Of a DNA stretch of 45,882 nucleotides, positions 15,677 through 23,083 are shown in pieces. Where the stretch lies: positions 1-45,882 of the forward strand of contig DATJEU010000023.1 in the NCBI GenBank assembly GCA_035496255.1, given 5' to 3'. A program made the position numbers and the translations under genes. The stretch is from Gp6-AA40 sp035496255 (GTDB lineage Bacteria; Acidobacteriota; Vicinamibacteria; Vicinamibacterales; UBA2999). The stretch's first letter is position 1; every line of letters starts with the position of its first letter. The notes under the pieces are model-generated. The model made no database searches. It had not been told where the DNA came from and saw only the letters and a program-made list of their open reading frames with translations.

Positions 15677-16858
15677 ATGAAATTAGCGCAAAGCATGTCG
15701 CGGCTCGGCACCGAGTCCGCGTTCGAAGTTCTCGCCAAGGCGCGCGCGCTCGAGGCGACCGGGAAGAACATCGTGCATCTCGAAATCGGCCAGCCCGATT
15801 TCCCGACGCCCGAACACGTGCGCGAGGCCGGCAAGAAGGCGATCGACGATGGCTGGACCGGCTACGGGCCCACGGCCGGCTTGCCCGATTTCCGCGAGGC
15901 GATCGCGCATTACATTTCGCAGACGCGCAACGTCCCGGTGAACGGCTCGAACGTCGTCGTCGTCCCCGGCGGCAAGCCGATCATCTTTTTCGCCCTGATG
16001 GCGCTGCTCGATCCCGGCGACGAGGTGATCTACCCGAACCCCGGGTTCCCGATCTACGAGTCGGTGATCAACTATCTCGGCGCGGCGGCGGTGCCGATGC
16101 CGCTGGTGGAGAGCCGCGGCTTCTCATTCGATCTGGACGAGTTCGAAAAGAAGCTGTCGACCAAGACGAAGCTCGTCGTCCTGAATTCGCCGGCGAACCC
16201 GACCGGCGGCCTCATTCCAAAGGATGATCTGCGCCGCATCGCCGACCTGCTGCGCGAGCGCGACGTGATGATCCTCAGCGACGAGATCTACTCGCGCATC
16301 GTCTACGGCAAGACACCGGAGTCGATCACGCAGTTCCCGGGCATGCGCGAGAAGACGATCATCCTCGACGGTTTCTCCAAGACGTACTCGATGACCGGTT
16401 GGCGCCTCGGTTACGGCGTGATGCCGCAATGGCTGGCGGCTGCCGTCGAGCGGTTGATGGTCAACTCGAACTCGTGCACGGCCAGCTTCACGCAACGCGC
16501 GGGTCTGGCCGCGCTGCAGGGCCCGCAGGATTCGGTGGACATGATGGTTCGCGAATTCCAGAAGCGGCGTGATGCCATCGTCGCCGGTCTGAACGCGATT
16601 CCCGGTTTCCGGTGCACGCTGCCCGACGGTGCGTTCTACGCGTTCCCGAACGTCAGTGGCACCGGGATGCCGACGCGTGAACTGGCGGACCTGCTCCTGA
16701 ATGAGGCTGGCGTCGCCTGCCTGAGTGGCACGGCGTTCGGGAGCTTTGGCGAGGGCTATTTGCGATTCAGCTACGCGAATTCGCTCGACAACATCAACGA
16801 GGCGCTCGGGCGGATTCGGAGCGTTGCGGATCGATGGGCCTCGGCCGCCATTCGCTAG
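15677..16858 (+). CDS. PLP-dependent aminotransferase class I/II
   Basis: The 393-residue protein is a fold-type I aminotransferase of the aspartate/AspC-like subgroup, transferring an amino group between an amino acid and a 2-oxo acid in the cytoplasm. Visible motifs are the IGQPDFPTP N-terminal loop, YGPTAGLPDFREAIA, PNPGFPIYE, LNSPANPTGG (Asn for PLP), LSDEIYSRIVY (Asp and Tyr) and the Schiff-base lysine Lys235 in GFSKTYSMTGWRLGY. The C-terminal arginine region is YLRFSYANS. The substrate is not certain; aspartate or an aromatic/branched amino acid is possible. No strong ribosome-binding site is seen upstream; the palindromic element ends 41 bases before the ATG. Confidence 0.92.
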   Translation: MKLAQSMSRLGTESAFEVLAKARALEATGKNIVHLEIGQPDFPTPEHVREAGKKAIDDGWTGYGPTAGLPDFREAIAHYISQTRNVPVNGSNVVVVPGGKPIIFFALMALLDPGDEVIYPNPGFPIYESVINYLGAAAVPMPLVESRGFSFDLDEFEKKLSTKTKLVVLNSPANPTGGLIPKDDLRRIADLLRERDVMILSDEIYSRIVYGKTPESITQFPGMREKTIILDGFSKTYSMTGWRLGYGVMPQWLAAAVERLMVNSNSCTASFTQRAGLAALQGPQDSVDMMVREFQKRRDAIVAGLNAIPGFRCTLPDGAFYAFPNVSGTGMPTRELADLLLNEAGVACLSGTAFGSFGEGYLRFSYANSLDNINEALGRIRSVADRWASAAIR

Positions 16859-16873
16859 GATGGCGGGAGAGAT

Positions 16874-16940
16874 GGCGGGTGTGAAGCAAGACCCGCCCTA
16901 CAGGTGACGTGTAGGGCCGGTCCTGCTTTGTGGACCGGCC
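16874..16940. terminator. Two hairpins after the aminotransferase gene
   Basis: GGCGGGT (16874-16880) pairs with ACCCGCC (16891-16897). GGCCGGTCC (16915-16923) pairs with GGACCGGCC (16932-16940) around an 8-base loop. A further GGCCGGCC follows at 16955. They separate the aminotransferase from the next operon and probably end its transcript. Confidence 0.5.
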
Positions 16941-16980
16941 ATGACCGGTTGTGGGCCGGCCGTGACCCCGAACACTCCCG

Positions 16981-16986
16981 TATAAT
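16981..16986 (+). promoter_or_regulatory. Consensus -10 (TATAAT) of a probably leaderless operon
   Basis: A perfect TATAAT lies 7 bases before GTG 16994, with no ribosome-binding site between. No good -35 is visible at 16-18 bases spacing. Confidence 0.55.
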
Positions 16987-16993
16987 CTGCCGC

Positions 16994-17827
16994 GTGGATT
17001 TTGGCAGGCCTGCTCTTGTTTTCGTTCTGACTCTCGCCGCGGCGTCGACCGGCGCCCCACCGGCCGCGACCGTATCAGCGCAGGGACGGGCGACCGCAGC
17101 CCGACCGGCAACCGCCGCGACCATTCCGCGAACGGCCACCGGCAAACCAAACCTGCAGGGCATCTGGCAGGTTCGCAACCGCGCCGCCTACGGCCTCGAG
17201 TACCACAACGCCAGTTATGGCATCCTGCCCGGCAAGGGCGTGGTCGTCGGCGACACGATTCCGTACACCCCGGCGGCGCTGAAGAAGCGCAATGCAAACT
17301 TCGAGAAGCGTGCCGAGCTCGATCCGTTCAACAAGTGCTTCATGCCCGGCGTGCCGCGGATCATGTACATCGAGCATCCCTTCCAGATTTTCCAGACGCC
17401 GAATCATGTCGCGATTGCCTTCGAGTGGTCATCGGTCTACCGGTTGATCTATACCGACGGCAGCAAGCATCAGGACGGCATCGAATTCTGGATGGGCGAC
17501 TCTCGCGGTCACTGGGAGGGCGACACGCTCGTCATCGAGGTCACCAACCATAACGATCAGACCTGGCTCGACGCGGCTGGCGACTTCCACAGCGAACAGT
17601 TGAAGGTGACCGAGCGCTACACGATGACGGACCCCGACACGATCCAGTACGAAGTCACGCTCGAGGATCCAAAGACGTATACGCGGCCCTGGAAGATCAG
17701 CATGCCGTTCTACCGGCAGAAGGACATGGACCGGCTACTCGAGTTCCAGTGCCAGGCCGAGAAGGAAGAGGCCAACGGCGCGTTCGAGCGGGACGAACGA
17801 ACGTGGTTCCCGAAACCCAAGCCATGA
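16994..17827 (+). CDS. Secreted 'GKPxLxG' family protein (first of a pair)
   Basis: The 277-residue product has an N-terminal hydrophobic signal (ALVFVLTLAAASTGA). It belongs to an uncharacterised exported family common in Acidobacteria. Its markers are TGKPNLQGIW, NKCFMPGVPRIMYIEHPFQI, VYRLIYTDGSKH, GHWEGDTLVIEVTN, TERYTMTDPDTIQYEVT and YTRPWKISMPFYR. The pattern is beta-rich. GTG 16994 gives the best signal peptide and sits 7 bases after TATAAT; upstream starts would read through the hairpin repeats. The stop overlaps the next gene's ATG (ATGA). It is a paralogue of the next gene; their common role is unknown. Confidence 0.82.
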   Translation: MDFGRPALVFVLTLAAASTGAPPAATVSAQGRATAARPATAATIPRTATGKPNLQGIWQVRNRAAYGLEYHNASYGILPGKGVVVGDTIPYTPAALKKRNANFEKRAELDPFNKCFMPGVPRIMYIEHPFQIFQTPNHVAIAFEWSSVYRLIYTDGSKHQDGIEFWMGDSRGHWEGDTLVIEVTNHNDQTWLDAAGDFHSEQLKVTERYTMTDPDTIQYEVTLEDPKTYTRPWKISMPFYRQKDMDRLLEFQCQAEKEEANGAFERDERTWFPKPKP

Positions 17828-18732
17828 GACCTGTGATGCGACACCTCACACTCGCTGTCGTCGTCTTCTTTGCGGCCGCCGCGGTCGCGGCGGGGCAGGC
17901 ACCGCCTCCGCCGGCTGGCGGCCGCGGCGCACAGGCCGGCCCGCAGGGAGCACAAGGAGGCGGCGGCCGTGGCGGCGCCCGCGGCGGTCGGGGCCCGGCG
18001 GCCCCGGCTGGCCCGATCAAGCGGATGCCCGACGGCAAGCCCGATTTGACCGGCCACTTCGGCAACGCGGCTGGTGGTGCGAACTACGGACTCGAGAAAC
18101 ATCCGGCCGCGCCGATGCTGCCGCCGAGCCAGGGCATCGTGCTCGATCCGCCGGACGGTCGCCTGCCTTACCAGGACTGGGCGCGGAAGGAATTCGAGGC
18201 GCGCGGCAAGCCGGAACGTGGGTATGACGATCCGACGGCACACTGCTTCGTCGCCGGCTTCGCCCGCTCGCTGTGGACGCCGTCGCCGTACCAGATCCTC
18301 CAGCCGCCTGGTTACCTCGTGATCCTGATGGAGCGCATGGCGTGGCGCATCATCCCGATCGATCCGAACCGCAAGCATCTCCCCGACGACGTGCGGCTGT
18401 GGCAGGGAGACTCGATCGGCCACTGGGAAGGCGATACGCTGGTCGTGGACACGGCGAACAACAACGGCAAGACCTGGATGAACGAGGCCGGCGACGTCAT
18501 CAGCTACGCGGCCACCGCGGTGGAGCGCTTCACGCCGATCAATGCGGATACGATCGACTACAAGGTCACGATCACCGACCCGGTCGTGATGACGCGCCCC
18601 TACACGCTCGGTTTCCAGATCCGCCGGCAGACGGGCGAGATCCTCGAGGTCGCCTGCCTCGAAGATAACCAGGACCTCGAGCACCTGAAGCACGTGAAGG
18701 ACGAAGCCCGCAAGAACGGGCTCATCAAGTAG
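17824..18732 (+). CDS. Secreted 'GKPxLxG' family protein (second of a pair), Gly-rich linker
   Basis: The 302-residue product starts MRPVMRHLTLAVVVFFAAAA (signal peptide) followed by a 45-residue Gly/Ala/Pro/Arg low-complexity linker. The domain is shared with the preceding gene: DGKPDLTGHFG, AHCFVAGFARSLWTPSPYQI, RIIPIDPNRKH, GHWEGDTLVVDTANNNGKTW, VERFTPINADTIDYKVT and MTRPYTLGF. ATG 17824 is chosen because it overlaps the previous stop by four bases and starts the signal peptide. The linker suggests display away from the membrane. A hairpin follows the stop. Confidence 0.82.
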   Translation: MRPVMRHLTLAVVVFFAAAAVAAGQAPPPPAGGRGAQAGPQGAQGGGGRGGARGGRGPAAPAGPIKRMPDGKPDLTGHFGNAAGGANYGLEKHPAAPMLPPSQGIVLDPPDGRLPYQDWARKEFEARGKPERGYDDPTAHCFVAGFARSLWTPSPYQILQPPGYLVILMERMAWRIIPIDPNRKHLPDDVRLWQGDSIGHWEGDTLVVDTANNNGKTWMNEAGDVISYAATAVERFTPINADTIDYKVTITDPVVMTRPYTLGFQIRRQTGEILEVACLEDNQDLEHLKHVKDEARKNGLIK

Positions 18733-18733
18733 C

Positions 18734-18751
18734 GCCCGGCTTCAGCCGGGC
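18734..18751. repeat. GCCCGGCT-TC-AGCCGGGC hairpin
   Basis: A perfect 8-bp stem with a 2-base TC loop directly after the stop codon of the preceding gene. A degenerate relative (GCGCGGCTGAAGCCGGGCCC) is embedded in prmA at 20061. Confidence 0.65.
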
Positions 18752-18765
18752 ATTGGAGCACTGAT

Positions 18766-19167
18766 ATGCGGAAGTTTTTCCTCGTGGTCACCGCGCTCTT
18801 CATTGCGCTGGTCGTCATGCCCGTGCGCGCGCACCACTCGTTCTCGGCGGAATACGACGACAAGAAGCCGATTACGCAGAAAGGCAAGATCACCGGGATG
18901 CGCTGGGCGAACCCGCATGCCTGGATTTACATCGACGTGACCGGCGCCGACGGCAAGGTGACGAACTGGGCGTGGGAGACCACCGCCGCCAACTCGCTGT
19001 ATCGCCGCGGCTGGCGCAAGGAGGACCTGGAGGTCGGCACCGAGGTGACGATCAACGGCTTCATGGCGCGCAGCGGTCAGCCGGTCGCGAACGCGTCAGG
19101 CATCATCCTGCCCGATGGCAAGCGTCTGTTCGCCGGCGCGGCACCCGAAGAGGGCGGCCGCAAGTAG
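18766..19167 (+). CDS. DUF6152 family secreted protein
   Basis: The 133-residue product has a signal peptide (MRKFFLVVTALFIALVVMPV, cleaved after RA) and the DUF6152 opening HHSFSAEYDDKKPITQKGKI. TGMRWANPHAWIYIDVTGAD and the later EVGTEVTINGFMARSGQPVA segment follow. These are small OB-like periplasmic proteins that regularly accompany the 'GKPxLxG' secreted pair in Acidobacteria, and here the trio is in one operon. GGAG lies 9 bases before the ATG. The biochemical role is unknown. Confidence 0.88.
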   Translation: MRKFFLVVTALFIALVVMPVRAHHSFSAEYDDKKPITQKGKITGMRWANPHAWIYIDVTGADGKVTNWAWETTAANSLYRRGWRKEDLEVGTEVTINGFMARSGQPVANASGIILPDGKRLFAGAAPEEGGRK

Positions 19168-19217
19168 CTGGACATCGCGCACGTAGAGGCCGAGTTGGGC
19201 GGCCGGTGGCTTGCGGC

Positions 19218-19241
19218 GGGCGGGTCTGAAAAGACCCGCCC
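19218..19241. terminator. Perfect 10-bp hairpin with GAAA loop
   Basis: GGGCGGGTCT, loop GAAA, AGACCCGCCC. It lies between two convergent genes, the DUF6152 gene and prmA, and could stop transcription from both sides. The GNRA-type tetraloop would stabilise it in RNA. Confidence 0.6.
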
Positions 19242-19255
19242 CTACACGTTTCACC

Positions 19256-20167
19256 CTAACGGAACACCTGTTCGCGCGCGAGCACCAGGCAGCACCACTC
19301 GTCTTCCTGGTTTCGATCCAGCACACGAAAATCGCTGAACGCCGCGCTCACGCCGGCTTCTTCGTCCCCCATCAACCCACTCATAATCAGGCGACCCGCC
19401 GGTGCGACCAGCGTCGTCAGCAGCGGCGCAGTCTGCGTCAGCAGCGTGCCGGTCAGGTTGGCGACGACGATATCCGCGGCGTCGAGCAGGGAAGTGCGAA
19501 GGTCGGCGACGCGCAGGTCAACGCGCGCGGCGGGATTGAAACCGAGGTTCTCACGCGCCGACTGGATCGCATCCGCGTCATCGTCGATCGCGATCACGGA
19601 CGACGCGCCAAGCAGGCTCGCGGCGATGGCGAGCACGCCGGATCCGGTGCCGACGTCGATCACCGAGCGGCCGGCGGCGTTCGCGCGCTGGAGTGCGGCG
19701 AGACAGAGCCGGGTCGTCGCGTGATGGCCGGTGCCGAAGCCCATCGACGGTTGGATGATGATCCTCGTCTCGCCGGGCTGTGGATCGCGGCCGTTGTCCC
19801 ACGGTGGTGCGACGACGATGTGGCCGACCCGGATCGCCTTGAGATTGGCTTGCGAGCGTGCCGCCCAGTCTTCGTCCGGCACGTCGATCGCGGTGAATTG
19901 GAAATCCGGAAACGCTGTTCGCAGCGCGTCGCGTGCGCGATCGCGTTCCGCGGTGTCGTGGAAGAAGAGCCGTTGTGCGCCGTCGGAGGGTTCGTCGATT
20001 GCAGCAACGGCGAAGTCGAGAAGTGCGGCGTCGAAAGCGTCAGCCCGGGTGAAGTCATCAGCGCGGCTGAAGCCGGGCCCTGCGTTGTCGGGCGGCCTAA
20101 AGGACGGCCCGACGTTCGACGCGTCACGCGCGAGTCCCTCTACCAGCAGCGCCGGCCAGGTCCGCAC
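19256..20167 (-). CDS. prmA: Ribosomal protein L11 methyltransferase
   Basis: PrmA trimethylates lysines and the N-terminus of ribosomal protein L11 using SAM. The 303-residue product has the SAM-binding motif VIDVGTGSGVLAIAA, the preceding PSMGFGTGHHATTRLCL segment, the IDDDADAIQSARENL acidic loop and the VVANLTGTLL motif that corresponds to the catalytic NI..L region. The N-terminal domain is short. It carries an odd insertion (VGPSFRPPDNAGPGFSRAD) encoded by two dispersed palindromes. It starts at GTG 20167, overlapping the dnaJ stop by one base (TAGTG). The dnaJ-prmA order is common in bacteria and argues for translational coupling in the heat-shock operon. Confidence 0.9.
   Translation of the reverse strand: MRTWPALLVEGLARDASNVGPSFRPPDNAGPGFSRADDFTRADAFDAALLDFAVAAIDEPSDGAQRLFFHDTAERDRARDALRTAFPDFQFTAIDVPDEDWAARSQANLKAIRVGHIVVAPPWDNGRDPQPGETRIIIQPSMGFGTGHHATTRLCLAALQRANAAGRSVIDVGTGSGVLAIAASLLGASSVIAIDDDADAIQSARENLGFNPAARVDLRVADLRTSLLDAADIVVANLTGTLLTQTAPLLTTLVAPAGRLIMSGLMGDEEAGVSAAFSDFRVLDRNQEDEWCCLVLAREQVFR
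20061..20113. repeat. Two dispersed palindromes inside prmA
   Basis: GCGCGGCTGAAGCCGGGCCC (20061-20080) is a degenerate copy of the hairpin at 18734. GTCGGGC (20087-20093) pairs with GCCCGAC (20107-20113). On the minus strand they are translated as the non-conserved peptide around FRPPDNAGPGFSRAD. Confidence 0.65.
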
Positions 20168-21327
20168 TAACCGAAGATGTCCTTCACCCGGTCGAACAGC
20201 CCCTTGTCCTCGTGGTCGTCCAGCGGCGTCGGCTCGTACTTGTCGTGCGGCAGCGTGGTCGCGAGCTGTTCGAGCAGCTTCTTCTGATCGCGCGTCAGCT
20301 TCTTCGGCGTCACCGCCTTTACCGTCACGAACAGATCGCCCTTGCTGCGGCCGCTGCGATCCGACACGTCAGGCATGCCCTTGCCGCGCAGCCGGAACGT
20401 CGTTCCCGTCTGCGTGGCGTCGGGAATCGTGAAGGGTTCCTCGCCGTCGAGCGTCGGAATCTGGATCTCGCCGCCGAGTGCGAGGGTGGGAAAGCCGAGC
20501 GGAATCTCGCAGTGCAGGTCGTTGCCGTCACGCCGGAAGAACGGATGCTCCTGGACGTGGATGACGACATACAGATCGCCGGCCGGACCACCGTTCGGAC
20601 CGGCTTCACCTTCACCTGAGAGCCGCAGGCGTTGCCCGCTCGCGATGCCCGCGGGAATGTTGATCGTGACCTTCTTGTCCTTCTCGACGCGGCCGGATCC
20701 GCGACAGGTCGCGCACGGATTGCTGATCACCTGGCCGGTGCCGCGGCACTGGCCGCAGGTGCGCGCGACGGTAAAGAACCCCTGCTGATAGCGCAGTTGA
20801 CCGCGGCCGTGACACTGCGGGCACGTCGTCGGCTTCGAACCGGCGGCGGCGCCGCTGCCGTTGCAGGTATCGCAGGTCTCCTGCCGCGGGAACTGGATCG
20901 TCGTCTCGGTTTTCTTCGCCGATTCCTCAAACGAGATCTCGAGGTCGTAGCGCAGGTCGGCGCCCCGTTGCGGCCCCGTTCGCCGCCGCCCGCCGCCGAA
21001 GATGTCGCCGAAGCCGAACACGTCGCCGAGGCCGCCGAGGATGTCCTCGAAGCCGGTGAAGACGTTCGGATCGAAGCCGCCCGTGGCCGCACCGCCGAGC
21101 CCGGCGTGACCGAAGCGGTCGTACATGTGGCGCTTGTCGGTGTCGGCCAGAATCGCGTAGGCCTCGGCCGCTTCCTTGAACGCTTCCTCGGCCGACTTGT
21201 CGCCGGGATTGCGATCGGGGTGGAACTTCAGCGCCAGCTTGCGATACGCGCTCTTGATTTCCTGTTCGCTCGCGGTTCGGACGACGCCGAGCACCTCGTA
21301 GTAGTCACGTTTGCCGACTGCACTCAT
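20167..21327 (-). CDS. dnaJ: Chaperone DnaJ
   Basis: DnaJ (Hsp40) delivers clients to DnaK and stimulates its ATPase. The 386-residue product has an N-terminal J domain with HPD at residues 36-38 and a Gly/Phe-rich linker (GFDPNVFTGFEDILGGLGDV). Four zinc-binding CxxCxGxG repeats follow (CDTCNGSG, CPQCHGRG, CGQCRGTG, CATCRGSG), then the two C-terminal client-binding domains. It is a full-length class A DnaJ. The ATG overlaps the grpE stop (ATGA), and the stop overlaps the prmA GTG, so grpE-dnaJ-prmA are translationally coupled. dnaK is not in the window. Confidence 0.97.
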   Translation of the reverse strand: MSAVGKRDYYEVLGVVRTASEQEIKSAYRKLALKFHPDRNPGDKSAEEAFKEAAEAYAILADTDKRHMYDRFGHAGLGGAATGGFDPNVFTGFEDILGGLGDVFGFGDIFGGGRRRTGPQRGADLRYDLEISFEESAKKTETTIQFPRQETCDTCNGSGAAAGSKPTTCPQCHGRGQLRYQQGFFTVARTCGQCRGTGQVISNPCATCRGSGRVEKDKKVTINIPAGIASGQRLRLSGEGEAGPNGGPAGDLYVVIHVQEHPFFRRDGNDLHCEIPLGFPTLALGGEIQIPTLDGEEPFTIPDATQTGTTFRLRGKGMPDVSDRSGRSKGDLFVTVKAVTPKKLTRDQKKLLEQLATTLPHDKYEPTPLDDHEDKGLFDRVKDIFG

Positions 21328-21869
21328 GAGCTCTTGGCCACCTTCACCATTGCGGGACGCAGCAGCCGGTCGCCCAGCATGTAGCCGCGCTGAAGCTCCT
21401 GCATCACCTCGCCCTCGCGATGCGCGTCGCTGACTTCATGGATCACGGCCTCGTGAAAGTTCGGGTCGAAGTCGGTCCCGAGCGCCTCGATTGGTTTCAC
21501 GCCGCGCTTCATCAGCAGGTCGAGCATCTGTTTGTGAATCAGCTCAACGCCTTTGCGGAATGTATCCGCTTCGGCGCCGGCCGGTGCCTGGAGTGCCCGC
21601 TCGAAGTTGTCGAGAATCGGCAAAAGATCCCTGACGACCGACGCGGCGGCGTATTCCGAGAGTTCCCGGCGCTCCCGTTCCATCCGCTTGCGATAGTTAT
21701 CGAATTCGGCCGCCGTTCGCAGTAGCCGGTCCTGCAGCGCATCGCGTTCCTTGCGCAGTTCGTCGGCTGGTTCCGGGGCAGACGCCTCGGCTTCCGCCGC
21801 CCCGGCAGCATCGCCCGGACGGTCGGGAGCGGTATCCGGCGCGGGTTTCTCATTCACGATCTCAGACAT
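21324..21869 (-). CDS. grpE: Nucleotide exchange factor GrpE
   Basis: GrpE releases ADP from DnaK. The 181-residue product has an acidic, disordered N-terminus (about 1-45), then a long coiled-coil helix (ADELRKERDALQDRLLRTAA..FDNYRKRMERERREL). The compact C-terminal beta domain has GVKPIEALGTDFDPNFHEAV and GYMLGDRLLRPAMVKVAK, the family signature. ATG 21869 is preferred over an upstream ATG because AAGG lies 6 bases before it and the upstream part is repeat-derived. It follows hrcA after a 99-base AT-rich gap. Confidence 0.95.
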   Translation of the reverse strand: MSEIVNEKPAPDTAPDRPGDAAGAAEAEASAPEPADELRKERDALQDRLLRTAAEFDNYRKRMERERRELSEYAAASVVRDLLPILDNFERALQAPAGAEADTFRKGVELIHKQMLDLLMKRGVKPIEALGTDFDPNFHEAVIHEVSDAHREGEVMQELQRGYMLGDRLLRPAMVKVAKSS

Positions 21870-21968
21870 GGGAACCTTGGGAAATTGAGGAATTGACGAT
21901 TTACGAATGACGAATCGTTGGGTGAAGCGAGACCGATCAATTCGCAACTCCGTCAATTCGTGAATTCG
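21870..21968. repeat. AT-rich inverted pair of AATTGACGA arrays between hrcA and grpE
   Basis: The plus strand has GAAATTGAGGAATTGACG near 21881 and AATTCGTCAATTCGAAATTT near 21962, the same words in opposite orientation. The local base composition is much more AT-rich than the genes around it. It splits the hrcA and grpE genes and could form a large hairpin in the operon mRNA. Confidence 0.65.
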
Positions 21969-23045
21969 TCAATTCGAAATTTCGTTATTCCTCTGATTGC
22001 CGCCGTGGCGCAGGGCCTGCGAGACGGCTTGCGTGGCGCCGCCAACGAGGGCGATGGCTCTCGAATAATGCATGCGCACGGGCCCGATGACGCCGACCGT
22101 CCGGATCGCCCCACCGTCCACGTCGGTCGACGCGATGAGACTGAACGGGCGCAGGTCAGGCGACGCATGTTCGGCGCCAATCACGACCGTCAGTCCGGGA
22201 CCGTCGATGTACTGGTTCAGGAGATGGACCAGGCGTTCCTTCTCTTCCATCATCTCGAGCAGCGCCCGCAGCGTGCCGAGCGACACCGCATCAGCCGCGC
22301 TCTCGGCGAGCAGCGAGGCGGCACCTTCGACGTGGAACGTCTGCGGCTGTGGCAACTCTTCGAGCGTCGATTGCGCCAGCCGCAGGGCTCGATTCAGCAA
22401 CTGATCGTAAAGCGTGCGCTCCTGCTGCAACCGTCCGAGCACGGCGGCGCGTACCTGGACCAGCGGCAGGCCGGCAAACTCGGTGTTGAGATAGTTCGCC
22501 GCCTGCACCAGATCGTCGGGATGCACCTCTTCGCCGATGTCGACCACCTTCTGCGTCACCTGGTTGTCGCGTGAAATCACCACGACCAGCACGCGGGCTC
22601 CGCCGATCGCCACGAATTCGATCCGTTGCAGGACCGCGACGTTGGCGCCGGCAAGCGCGAAGCCGACATGACGGGCCGCGCGCGACACCACGTGGGACAC
22701 GCCGGCCAGCAGGTCGTCGATCAACGGCGACTTGACCGCCTGTTGCCGCAACTCCTGCTCGACGTGGACGGGTGGACGGAACGGCTTGCGCGTCTCCAGC
22801 AAGAGGTCCACGAATACGCGGTAGGCGCGGTCCGTCGGCAAGCGACCGGCCGAGGTGTGCGGTTGATGGACGTAACCGGAGTTCTCGAGCTGGACCAGAA
22901 CGCTGCGCACGGTCGCCGACGACACTCCCAGGCCGCTCTCGCGCGCGAGCACCTGCGACGAGACAGCTTCGCCGGTCTCGATGTACTCGCGGACCAGCGT
23001 CGCCAGGAGGCGTCGCGAACGATCGGAGAGGTCCAGGGAACTCAT
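21969..23045 (-). CDS. hrcA: Heat-inducible transcription repressor HrcA
   Basis: HrcA normally binds the CIRCE operator and represses chaperone operons. The 358-residue product starts with a winged-helix domain (RSRRLLATLVREYIETGEAV, SSATVRSVLVQLENSGYVHQ, PHTSAGRLPTDRAYR) and continues with the GAF-like and dimerisation parts (FVAIGGARVLVVVISRDNQV, YIDGPGLTVVIGAEHASPD, VGVIGPVRMHYSRAIALV). Motifs and length match the family. I looked for a CIRCE element (TTAGCACTC-N9-GAGTGCTAA) upstream of hrcA and grpE and found none, so the target may be elsewhere or divergent. Confidence 0.95.
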   Translation of the reverse strand: MSSLDLSDRSRRLLATLVREYIETGEAVSSQVLARESGLGVSSATVRSVLVQLENSGYVHQPHTSAGRLPTDRAYRVFVDLLLETRKPFRPPVHVEQELRQQAVKSPLIDDLLAGVSHVVSRAARHVGFALAGANVAVLQRIEFVAIGGARVLVVVISRDNQVTQKVVDIGEEVHPDDLVQAANYLNTEFAGLPLVQVRAAVLGRLQQERTLYDQLLNRALRLAQSTLEELPQPQTFHVEGAASLLAESAADAVSLGTLRALLEMMEEKERLVHLLNQYIDGPGLTVVIGAEHASPDLRPFSLIASTDVDGGAIRTVGVIGPVRMHYSRAIALVGGATQAVSQALRHGGNQRNNEISN

Positions 23046-23077
23046 TGGCGGTCAGAAGGTTACAGAACTATCAGTGA

Positions 23078-23083
23078 ATTATA
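23078..23083 (-). promoter_or_regulatory. -10 element of the hrcA operon
   Basis: On the minus strand a perfect TATAAT ends 32 bases before the hrcA ATG and overlaps the stop codon of the amidohydrolase gene. No good -35 is seen. The heat-shock genes may therefore have their own promoter separate from xdhC. Confidence 0.45.
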
